DNA from: an uncultured Prevotella sp.
GTDB taxonomy: Bacteria > Bacteroidota > Bacteroidia > Bacteroidales > Bacteroidaceae
Length of the DNA: 20,491 nt
Assembly: GCA_947072805.1 (NCBI GenBank)
Contig: CAMTJK010000026.1
Location: forward strand, 1 to 20,491
Direction of reading: 5' to 3'
The translations under genes and the position numbers were made by a program. A model generated the notes under the pieces. The model was not told the origin of the DNA and searched no databases. It saw nothing but the letters and a program-made list of their open reading frames with translations. This document shows positions 6,477-14,021 of this stretch, in pieces. The stretch's first letter is position 1, and every line of letters begins with the position of its first letter.

Positions 6477-7601
6477 ATGAAATTTACATTATCAAGTACA
6501 GCCCTAAGCGGTAAACTTACAGCCTTATCGCGAGTGATAAACAACAAGAACTCTCTGCCCATCTTGGCAGACTTTATCTTCGAAATAGATAACAATGTTT
6601 TGTACCTTACAGCTTCTGACAGCGAAAACATGATGCACACTTCGGTTGAACTGAACGAGAGTGATGGTAATATAAAATTTGCCATAGGCAATCACGATCT
6701 ATTTGAAGCTGTGAAAGGATTTTCCGAGCAACCCATCACATTTGAAGTAAACCAGCAAGAGAACACCGCACGTATTTTATATCAGAATGGTGTATTCTCG
6801 CTTCCCATCGAAAGTGCAGACGAATTTCCACAGGCACAAGAGATAGAGACAAATGCTACCGAAATAACAATAGCAAGCGACATATTGGCTGACAACATCA
6901 ATCGCTCTCTATTTGCAACCGCTCAAGACGAGTTGCGTCCCGTTATGAATGGCATTTACTTCGACCTTACACCTGAGTGTCTTTCTATAGTAGCAAGCGA
7001 TGGCCACAAACTTGTGCGCAATAAAATTTTCACCATCAAGAGTGATGTTCCCGCAGCCTTTATCCTACCCAAAAAACCAGCCAACCTTCTCAAGAATCTG
7101 CTAACAAAAGACGGTGGCGACGTAACAATAAGATTTGACGAACGAAATGCCGAAATCAATTATGGGGACGGAACACTGAAATGCCGTCTCATTGAAGGAC
7201 GCTATCCGAACTATAACTCGGTGATTCCACAAAGCAACCCCAACCAAATCACAGTAGATCGTATCGCCCTATTGAGCGCTTTGCGTCGCGTTCAACCCTT
7301 TGCCAACGGTTCAAGCAATCTTATAAGATTCCGCATGGACAACGGTATTCTGCAACTTGATGCCGAGGATTTTGACTTTTCGAAGACTGCAACTGAAAAA
7401 ATGTCATGCGAATATAACGGTCAGCCTATGAGCATAGGATTCAAAGGCTCCGCATTTATAGAAATACTAAGCAACTTCGACTGTCCTGAAATAATAATCC
7501 AGCTGGCAGATCCAAGCAGAGCCGGGCTTGTTCTGCCCTCAGAGCAACCAGAGAATCAGGATGTTCTGATGCTTATGATGCCTATGCTCCTCAACGAATA
7601 A
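6477..7601 (+). CDS. dnaN: DNA polymerase III sliding clamp, beta subunit
   Basis: DnaN forms the ring-shaped dimer that tethers DNA polymerase III and other enzymes to DNA. I use the ATG at 6477 (MKFTLSSTALSGKL), giving 374 residues, the common Bacteroidota length. A start at 6450 would add nine residues with no counterpart in the family. The three-domain clamp pattern is visible: ALSRVINNKNSLPILADF at about 18-35 opens domain 1, the domain 2 region contains FDLTPECLSIVASDGHKLV (about 162-180), and the C-terminal MLMMPMLL precedes the end, matching the conserved YVVMPMRL-type tail. It heads the run of replication, repair and envelope genes. dnaA, often beside dnaN elsewhere, is not in the window. 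Confidence 0.97.
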   Translation: MKFTLSSTALSGKLTALSRVINNKNSLPILADFIFEIDNNVLYLTASDSENMMHTSVELNESDGNIKFAIGNHDLFEAVKGFSEQPITFEVNQQENTARILYQNGVFSLPIESADEFPQAQEIETNATEITIASDILADNINRSLFATAQDELRPVMNGIYFDLTPECLSIVASDGHKLVRNKIFTIKSDVPAAFILPKKPANLLKNLLTKDGGDVTIRFDERNAEINYGDGTLKCRLIEGRYPNYNSVIPQSNPNQITVDRIALLSALRRVQPFANGSSNLIRFRMDNGILQLDAEDFDFSKTATEKMSCEYNGQPMSIGFKGSAFIEILSNFDCPEIIIQLADPSRAGLVLPSEQPENQDVLMLMMPMLLNE

Positions 7602-7606
7602 ATACA

Positions 7607-7671
7607 AGCCACGGACTGCATTTGCAACACGCATAATACCATGCGTGCACATAGCAATGCAATCCGTGGCT
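7607..7671 (+). promoter_or_regulatory. large intergenic RNA structure between dnaN and the exonuclease gene
   Basis: An outer stem pairs AGCCACGGACTGCA (from 7607) with the segment ending at 7671 (TGCAATCCGTGGCT) with a single mismatch. An inner stem pairs CACGCA (7628-7633) with TGCGTG (7642-7647). There is no T-run after it, so it looks more like an RNA processing, stabilising or partial-termination element than a full intrinsic terminator. No promoter match is seen in the 14 bases before the next gene. Confidence 0.65.
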
Positions 7672-7685
7672 GAATCTGTAATAAG

Positions 7686-8540
7686 ATGAAACTCAATTTA
7701 AAAAGGCCTTTGGTGGTTTTCGATTTGGAAACTACGGGATTGGATATTGTAAAAGACAAAATCATCCAATTATCTTACATAAAAGTATATCCTGACGGAG
7801 AAGAAAATCGTGTCAATATACTTATCAACCCAGGCAAAAATATACCAGACGAAGTCAAGTGTCTGACGGGAATAGGCAATGAGGATGTAGCAGATAAGCC
7901 TACATTCAAGGACATTGCTCCGAGATTGTGTGAAGATTTCAAAGGATGCGACTTTGCTGGTTTCAATTCCAACCACTTTGACATTCCTATTCTTGCGGAG
8001 GAATTTCTACGTGCAGGCGTTGATTTCGATTTCTCAAAATGCCATCTTATAGACGTGCAGACCATCTTCCACAAGATGGAAAAAAGAAATCTTGCAGCGG
8101 CTTATAAATTCTACTGCGGCAAGAAGATGGAAGAAGATTTTAAAGCACACAGGGCAGATCAAGACACTGAAGCCACCTACAGAGTGCTTATGGGGCAACT
8201 CGACAAGTACAATCCCGAAGTAGAGCCTGATCCGGAAAGGCATCTGCAAAACGACATCAGTTTTTTGTCGGAATTTTCATCACACAACAACAACGTGGAC
8301 TTCGCCGGTCGCATCATATGGGCTGAAAAGAAAGACAACAATGGGAATACTATTCTCGACAATAACGGGAAACCTGTGATGACGGAAGTGTTCAACTTCG
8401 GGAAACACAAAGGCGAATCTGTTTCACTTGTTTTGAAATACGATCCAGGATACTACGGATGGATTTTAAACGGAGATTTTACTTATAATACAAAACAGGT
8501 GCTTACCCGCATCAGACTGCGAAACAGCAAATTATTGTAA
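7686..8540 (+). CDS. DnaQ-like 3'-5' exonuclease with ExoX-like C-terminal domain
   Basis: A 284-residue DEDDh nuclease. Motif I is FDLETTGL with Asp13 and Glu15, motif II is FNSNHFDIPIL with Asp99, and motif III is HRADQDTEATY with His155 and Asp160, so all five metal and catalytic residues are present. After about residue 200 comes a separate domain with FNFGKHKGESV (237-247) and DPGYYGWIL (253-261). This resembles the short C-terminal module found in ExoX-like exonucleases. It probably trims 3' ends in repair or proofreading; because it follows dnaN it may work with the clamp, though I do not see a clear clamp-binding peptide. It is separated from coaBC by two bases. Confidence 0.9.
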   Translation: MKLNLKRPLVVFDLETTGLDIVKDKIIQLSYIKVYPDGEENRVNILINPGKNIPDEVKCLTGIGNEDVADKPTFKDIAPRLCEDFKGCDFAGFNSNHFDIPILAEEFLRAGVDFDFSKCHLIDVQTIFHKMEKRNLAAAYKFYCGKKMEEDFKAHRADQDTEATYRVLMGQLDKYNPEVEPDPERHLQNDISFLSEFSSHNNNVDFAGRIIWAEKKDNNGNTILDNNGKPVMTEVFNFGKHKGESVSLVLKYDPGYYGWILNGDFTYNTKQVLTRIRLRNSKLL

Positions 8541-8542
8541 AC

Positions 8543-9775
8543 ATGCTAAAAGGCAAGAAAATAGTATTAGGCATTACAGGCTCGATAGCAGCATACAAGG
8601 CTTGCTATATTATAAGAGAACTGATAAAAAAAGGAGCAGAAGTGCAAGTGGTGATAACACCCGCAGGAAAAGAGTTCATCACCCCTATAACACTGTCGGC
8701 ACTTACACAGAAACCAGTGATAAGCGAATTCTTTTCACAAAGAGATGGCACCTGGAACAGTCATGTGTCGCTTGGATTGTGGGCTGATGCCATGCTGATA
8801 GCTCCATGTACAGCATCCACCTTGGGAAAAATGGCCAACGGTATAGCTGACAATATGCTCATCACAACCTATCTCTCAATGAAAGCTCCTGTATTTATAG
8901 CACCAGCTATGGATCTTGACATGTATATGCACCCTACAACGCAAGAAAACATCCTACGCCTGCGTTCTTTCAGCAACCATATAATAGAGCCACAAAGCGG
9001 TTTTCTGGCAAGCGGCCTTGAAGGTAAAGGACGAATGGAAGAGCCTGGAGAAATAGTGAAAGTACTTGATAATTTCTTCTCCGATAATACGCCAGACGAT
9101 ATAAATGTCCAAAATAAACCAACGGACAAATCACTTGTAGGAAAACATATCATGATAACAGCAGGTCCGACCTACGAAAAAATAGATCCTGTAAGATTTA
9201 TTGGAAACTACTCAACAGGGAAGATGGGCTTCGCCCTTGCCGAGGAATGTGCCGCAAGAGGGGCTGAAGTGACATTGATAGCAGGCCCAGTTGAGCTCAA
9301 AACAGAAAGTCCAATGATTAGAAGAATCGACGTAGAAAGCTGTGAAGAGATGTACTTTGCAGCCTTGAAATACTTTCCATTATGTGATGCCTCTATATTG
9401 TGCGCGGCGGTGGCTGATTTCAAACCAGAGGTAACAGCCGAGAGTAAGATAAAGAGAGAAAATGATGATCTGATAATAAGGCTAAAGCCTACTCAAGACA
9501 TTGCAGCCAAACTCGGCAGCATGAAGAAAGAGAATCAAAGGCTGATAGGATTCGCATTAGAAACAAATGATGAGGAGACTAATGCACAACAGAAGCTGAA
9601 GCGCAAGAACTTCGATTTTATTGTGCTTAACTCCTTGAAAAACAAGGGAACGTGTTTTGGCTCCGATAATAATCAGATATGTATAATATCAGCCACAGAC
9701 AAGAAATCGTACCCCAAGAAAAGTAAAGGAAAGGTGGCACATGATATCATTTCGGAATTAGTACATATATTATAA
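8543..9775 (+). CDS. coaBC: bifunctional phosphopantothenoylcysteine decarboxylase / phosphopantothenate-cysteine ligase
   Basis: CoaBC carries out the two middle steps of coenzyme A synthesis: ligation of cysteine to 4'-phosphopantothenate (CoaB) and FMN-dependent decarboxylation to 4'-phosphopantetheine (CoaC). It has 410 residues, near the usual 400. The CoaC half (1-180) has the flavoprotein start GITGSIAAYKA (10-20), the catalytic-type His74 in WNSHVSL, PAMDLDMY at 121-128, and ASGLEGKGRM at 156-165. In E. coli the last two sites are PAMN and ACG; here Asn is Asp124 and the active-site Cys is Ser157. The CoaB half (about 198-410) has TAGPTYEKIDPVRFIGN, YSTGKMG, CAAVADFKP (287-295) and the Lys pair near 302-304. 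The gene is coupled to its neighbours (2 and 4 base gaps). Confidence 0.95.
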   Translation: MLKGKKIVLGITGSIAAYKACYIIRELIKKGAEVQVVITPAGKEFITPITLSALTQKPVISEFFSQRDGTWNSHVSLGLWADAMLIAPCTASTLGKMANGIADNMLITTYLSMKAPVFIAPAMDLDMYMHPTTQENILRLRSFSNHIIEPQSGFLASGLEGKGRMEEPGEIVKVLDNFFSDNTPDDINVQNKPTDKSLVGKHIMITAGPTYEKIDPVRFIGNYSTGKMGFALAEECAARGAEVTLIAGPVELKTESPMIRRIDVESCEEMYFAALKYFPLCDASILCAAVADFKPEVTAESKIKRENDDLIIRLKPTQDIAAKLGSMKKENQRLIGFALETNDEETNAQQKLKRKNFDFIVLNSLKNKGTCFGSDNNQICIISATDKKSYPKKSKGKVAHDIISELVHIL

Positions 9776-9779
9776 TTAT

Positions 9780-10685
9780 ATGACAAGAAAAATACTGTTT
9801 ATCGCTGTATTGCTTGCCAATGCATTACAAATGAAAGCACAAGAACTGCAAGCAAAAGTAAATATCAACCACAGTCAGGTTGGTGTAACAGATGTAAGCA
9901 TATTTGAAAACCTGCAACAGACACTCGAACAGTTTGTAAATGAAAGGCAATGGACTGAACTTCAATTCCAAAAAAACGAGAAAATCGTATGTTATTTTAA
10001 CATCACAATAAACAAATACGATAAGACAACAAACACATTCGAATGTACTGCAATGATTCAAGCCAACCGACCGGTATACAACTCACAATACACGACAACG
10101 ATATACAACAACAAAGACGCAAACTTCAACTTCGTTTTTGCACAATTCGACCAGCTCATTTTTAATGATGAAAATATAGATAACCAGCTCACCGCACTTT
10201 TTGCCTATTATGCATACCTCATAATAGGTCTTGACCTTGACACATTTTCACCCTATGGGGGAACCGAGATTCTACAACGCTGCCTCTACCTAGTGAACAA
10301 TACACAGAACCTTAATTTTAGCGGATGGAAGGCTTTTGAAGATTCAAGAAACAGATTCGCAATAATAAACGACTACCTTGAGGAAGGCATGAAGCCCTTC
10401 AGGCAATTGCAGTATGACTATTATCGCAAAGGGCTCGATGAGATGGCAAATAATGTAGAACGCGGAAGGGCTAACATAACAACAGCACTTCAGGATGACC
10501 TAAATAAAGCCCATCAAGACAAACCATTGAGTCTTCTGCCACAGATATGGACCGACTATAAGAAAGATGAGATTACCAATATATATAAAGGTAAAGGCAC
10601 ACAGAAAGAGAAAGAGGCTGTCTACGATATCCTTATGGGCATCAATGCGTCCCAAAGCAACTCATGGAACCAAATAAGACAATGA
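9780..10685 (+). CDS. exported DUF4835 family protein (PorD-like)
   Basis: A 301-residue protein with an N-terminal signal peptide (hydrophobic 5-17, likely cleavage after KA at about residue 20, before QELQAK). It matches the Bacteroidota DUF4835 family by its opening QELQAKVNINHSQV, the YDKTTNTFECTAMIQANRPVY region (about 80-100), and FAYYAYLIIGLDLDTFSPYGG (about 140-160). The genomic slot between coaBC and recN is also typical of the family. Some annotation schemes call the family PorD and tie it to type IX secretion; I cannot verify that role from sequence. It is periplasmic or outer-membrane associated and has no recognised catalytic motif. It sits 4 bases after coaBC and 1 base before recN, so it is in the same operon. 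Confidence 0.88.
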   Translation: MTRKILFIAVLLANALQMKAQELQAKVNINHSQVGVTDVSIFENLQQTLEQFVNERQWTELQFQKNEKIVCYFNITINKYDKTTNTFECTAMIQANRPVYNSQYTTTIYNNKDANFNFVFAQFDQLIFNDENIDNQLTALFAYYAYLIIGLDLDTFSPYGGTEILQRCLYLVNNTQNLNFSGWKAFEDSRNRFAIINDYLEEGMKPFRQLQYDYYRKGLDEMANNVERGRANITTALQDDLNKAHQDKPLSLLPQIWTDYKKDEITNIYKGKGTQKEKEAVYDILMGINASQSNSWNQIRQ

Positions 10686-10686
10686 C

Positions 10687-12345
10687 ATGCTTAAACAACT
10701 TTACATAAGAAATTTTACTCTTATTGACAAGCTTGACATACATTTTAGTCAAGGCTTTTCTGTTATAACAGGTGAAACAGGTGCCGGGAAAAGCATCATC
10801 CTCGGTGCTATAGGTATGCTTCTCGGACAAAGAGCAGACTCAAGAGCCATAAAGAACAGTTCTGAAAAATGTGTAATAGAAGCTCATTTCGATCTGACGA
10901 AATATGATTTGATGCATTTCTTCAACAATAATGATATCGAATATGATGCTACAGACTGCATAATACGACGTGAGCTTACGGCTTCCGGAAAGAGCCGCGC
11001 TTTCATAAATGACACTCCCGCCCCACTCTCACTGCTGAAAGAGCTCGGAGAACAGCTGGTAGATGTTCACAGTCAGCATCAGAACCTGCTACTCGGCAAA
11101 CAGAATTTTCAGCTGGAAGTAGTAGATATAATAGCTAAAGATTCTGTCGAACTTTCTGGATACAAAAAAGCATTTCACAATTATAAAATAAAGACAGAGG
11201 AACTTGACAAACTGAAAGAAAAGATAGAAAGAAACAGTACCAATGCTGATTTCCTGCAATTCCAATACGAAGAATTGAACAATGCAGGGCTAAAACAAGG
11301 AGAACAGGAAGAGCTGGAACAGAAAGCTGAAACAATGAGCCACTCCGAAGAAATAAAAAATGCCCTGTATGAAGCAGACAGGCTGATGTCGGGAGACAGA
11401 GAAGGTATAATAAGCAATCTAAAGAATTCTCTCCATTCACTCAACAGCATATCCAAGGTTATGCCCTATGTTGAAGAACTTACACAACGGATGGATGCTT
11501 GTTATATTGAGCTAAAAGACATATCACAAGACATAAGTGCTCTTCTTGATAGCACAGACTTCAATCCCTCTGAACTTGACGCTATCAACAGCCGTTTGGA
11601 TAAAATATACAATCTGCAGCAGAAGTACCATTGCGCCACTGTGGATGAACTGATTGTAAAACACGACGAATTAAAATCGGCCCTCGACAGTATAGAGAAC
11701 AGTGACGAAGCACTGGCTGAAATGCAGAAAGAGGTGGACATTGCAATGCAACAATGCACAAAAGCTGCTGAAGCATTAAGCAGAAAGCGCAAGACTGCTG
11801 CTGTTAAGATCGAGAAAGAAATGCAACAGTTTCTCATTCCATTGGGAATACCCAATGTACAGTTTAAAGTTGCATTGGAAAATTGTTCTTTCAACAATGA
11901 CGGGTCTGACAAGGTTGCGTTCCTGTTCAGCGCAAACAGAAGTACAACACCCCAACCTGTTTCACAAGTCGCTTCCGGCGGAGAAATTGCCCGTGTCATG
12001 CTATCACTTAAAGCTATGATAAGCGGCGCAGTAAAACTCCCAACTATCATTTTCGACGAAATAGATACTGGTGTGAGCGGAAAAATTGCAGAGAAAATGG
12101 CGCAGATAATGCAACAAATGGGCTATAACGACAGACAAGTGATAAGCATAACCCACCTTCCGCAAATAGCATCCAAAGGGAAAATACACTATAAAGTATT
12201 TAAGGAAGAAACAGCAGATGGCACCATAAGTCGTATGCAGACACTTAATGAAGAAGAAAGAATAAGGGAAATCGCACAGATGTTGAGTGGGAGTGACATC
12301 TCTGAAGCAGCCATCAATAACGCCAAAGAACTATTGAAACAATGA
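10687..12345 (+). CDS. recN: DNA repair protein RecN
   Basis: RecN is an SMC-like ATPase that acts on double-strand breaks. At 552 residues it is the usual length. The N-terminal half-domain has MLKQLYIRNFTLIDKL and Walker A GETGAGKS (29-36), and LVDVHSQHQN is at 124-133. A coiled-coil arm covers about 155-380 (for example EELDKLKEKIERN). The C-terminal half-domain has the ABC signature VASGGEIARV (428-437), Walker B TIIFDEID (453-460) with TGVSG, and ITHLPQIAS (488-496). All ATPase elements are intact. It begins one base after the DUF4835 stop, and its TGA overlaps the next ATG. Confidence 0.97.
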   Translation: MLKQLYIRNFTLIDKLDIHFSQGFSVITGETGAGKSIILGAIGMLLGQRADSRAIKNSSEKCVIEAHFDLTKYDLMHFFNNNDIEYDATDCIIRRELTASGKSRAFINDTPAPLSLLKELGEQLVDVHSQHQNLLLGKQNFQLEVVDIIAKDSVELSGYKKAFHNYKIKTEELDKLKEKIERNSTNADFLQFQYEELNNAGLKQGEQEELEQKAETMSHSEEIKNALYEADRLMSGDREGIISNLKNSLHSLNSISKVMPYVEELTQRMDACYIELKDISQDISALLDSTDFNPSELDAINSRLDKIYNLQQKYHCATVDELIVKHDELKSALDSIENSDEALAEMQKEVDIAMQQCTKAAEALSRKRKTAAVKIEKEMQQFLIPLGIPNVQFKVALENCSFNNDGSDKVAFLFSANRSTTPQPVSQVASGGEIARVMLSLKAMISGAVKLPTIIFDEIDTGVSGKIAEKMAQIMQQMGYNDRQVISITHLPQIASKGKIHYKVFKEETADGTISRMQTLNEEERIREIAQMLSGSDISEAAINNAKELLKQ

Positions 12346-14015
12346 AACACATACATATTCTTATCATAATCCTTACGGTTTTCAATGCCGTTAATGCACA
12401 ACCGGCATGGATAAAGAAAGCCTCAAAATCCGTATTTACAGTAAAGACATTCTCTGCTGACGGCAATATGATAGGAAGTGCTAACGGCTTCTTTGTCGGC
12501 GACAAAGGAGAGGCTGTAAGCAGTTTCACTCCTTTCAAAGGAGCATCAAGTGCCATCGTCATTGATGCTAAAGGCAAAGAGATGAAAGTGGAATGTATTC
12601 TCGGTGCCAGTGATACATATGATATAGTAAAATTCCGCGCCGTTGCCAAACAAACCGTCCCCTTGAAACTTGCCGACTCACCATCTCACGAAGAAAACGC
12701 TGTATGGCTTCTGCCGTATAGCGCAAAGAAAACACCTACACCAATAAAAGGGCAAATCACAAAAGCGGAAGTGTTCTCTGGCAACTATACATATTATACA
12801 ATTATGGCAGAAGCACCGGAAAATACCATAAGCTGTCCTTTTTTGAATGACGAAGGACATGTTATCGGACTACTTCAAGCACCGGTCAAAAACAAAAAGA
12901 ACAACTGTTTCGCCGTTAGCTCGGCATTCGCCAACGACCTAAAAATATCAGGATTAAGTATTAACGATGCCGCACTTAAAAGCATATTGATAAAAAAAGA
13001 ATTACCTAATGAAATAGATCAGGCCATCTTGACAATGTATATTGCCGGTGCAACACTCGATTCCGCTGCTTATGAAAATCTTGTTGAGGATTTCATAAAA
13101 AAATTTCCCAACTCTGCCGACGGCTACATCTATCGTGCCCGTCTACATACAAATTCCAACAGATTTGCCCAAGCAGACGAGGATATGCAGAGAGCAATAA
13201 AGTACGCAGACAAAAAAGATGATGCACACTACAACTACGCTAGCCTCATTTACAATAAAGAAATCTATAAAAAGAATATTCCTTACGACAAATGGAGTCT
13301 TGAAAAAGCAGCAGAAGAGACAGAGACTGCATACTCTATCAATCCTGTTTCTACCTACAAGCAACTGAAAGCACAGGTACGGCTCGCCCAGAAGCAGTAT
13401 GAAGAAGCTTATAACGAGTATATGTTTATCATAAATAGCGGGACACGTACCGCCGAAATGTTTTTTATGGCTGCCAAGTGTAAGGAAATAATGAACGATA
13501 CAACATCCATGCTGACATTGCTGGACAGTGCAGTGAACACATTCTCACGTCCTTATTTGAAGACCGCTGCACCATATATCATAGCAAGAGGACAAGCTTT
13601 TGCCAAAGCAGGGAGATACCGTAACGCTGTTGCCGACTTCAACGAATATGAGAAATTGATGTCAAGTCAGCTTAACGACAACTTCTACTACATCAGAGCG
13701 CAGACCGAGCTTGACGGAAATATGTTTCAACAAGCTCTTGACGACATTACGAAAGCGATAGAAATGAGTCCGCAAAACGACCTGTATTATGCCGAAAAAG
13801 CTTCTATTGAAGTACGTGTCGGAATGCTGGAAGAAGCAATAAGCACATCTAAGGAATGTATTAACCTGTCACCGGAATCAAGCGACGGATATCTTTTCCT
13901 CGGTTATGCACTTTGCCTAAAAGGCAAAAAAGAAGAAGGTCTGAAGCATTTGGAAAGAGCCAAAGAACTTGGCGATGAACAAGCACAGACAATAATTGAC
14001 AGATACAGACAATAA
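12342..14015 (+). CDS. exported degenerate trypsin-like protease domain fused to TPR repeats
   Basis: 557 residues. The signal peptide is at 1-19 (hydrophobic 5-14, cleavage after VNA). Residues 25-200 follow the trypsin/DegP fold pattern: SVFTVKT, GSANGFFV, ASDTYDIVKFRA with the expected Asp (91-94 region), and a later FLNDEGHVIGLL. The usual His position (TNxHV) reads AVSSFTPF at 58-65, and the GNSGGP motif is replaced by NTISCPFL at 161-168, so the His and nucleophile Ser are missing. From about 225 to 550 it is made of TPR-like helical pairs (YIYRARLHTNSNRFAQADEDM; DLYYAEKASIEVRVGMLEEAI). It is predicted to be a periplasmic pseudoprotease scaffold that binds proteins. It overlaps recN by ATGA, which implies coupled translation. 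Confidence 0.82.
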   Translation: MKHIHILIIILTVFNAVNAQPAWIKKASKSVFTVKTFSADGNMIGSANGFFVGDKGEAVSSFTPFKGASSAIVIDAKGKEMKVECILGASDTYDIVKFRAVAKQTVPLKLADSPSHEENAVWLLPYSAKKTPTPIKGQITKAEVFSGNYTYYTIMAEAPENTISCPFLNDEGHVIGLLQAPVKNKKNNCFAVSSAFANDLKISGLSINDAALKSILIKKELPNEIDQAILTMYIAGATLDSAAYENLVEDFIKKFPNSADGYIYRARLHTNSNRFAQADEDMQRAIKYADKKDDAHYNYASLIYNKEIYKKNIPYDKWSLEKAAEETETAYSINPVSTYKQLKAQVRLAQKQYEEAYNEYMFIINSGTRTAEMFFMAAKCKEIMNDTTSMLTLLDSAVNTFSRPYLKTAAPYIIARGQAFAKAGRYRNAVADFNEYEKLMSSQLNDNFYYIRAQTELDGNMFQQALDDITKAIEMSPQNDLYYAEKASIEVRVGMLEEAISTSKECINLSPESSDGYLFLGYALCLKGKKEEGLKHLERAKELGDEQAQTIIDRYRQ

Positions 14016-14021
14016 CAGTCA

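Noticed and set aside
11502..12050. 182-codon open frame on the minus strand opposite recN
   Set aside because: It lies opposite the RecN signature and Walker B region and has the Ser/Leu-rich composition of an antisense shadow.
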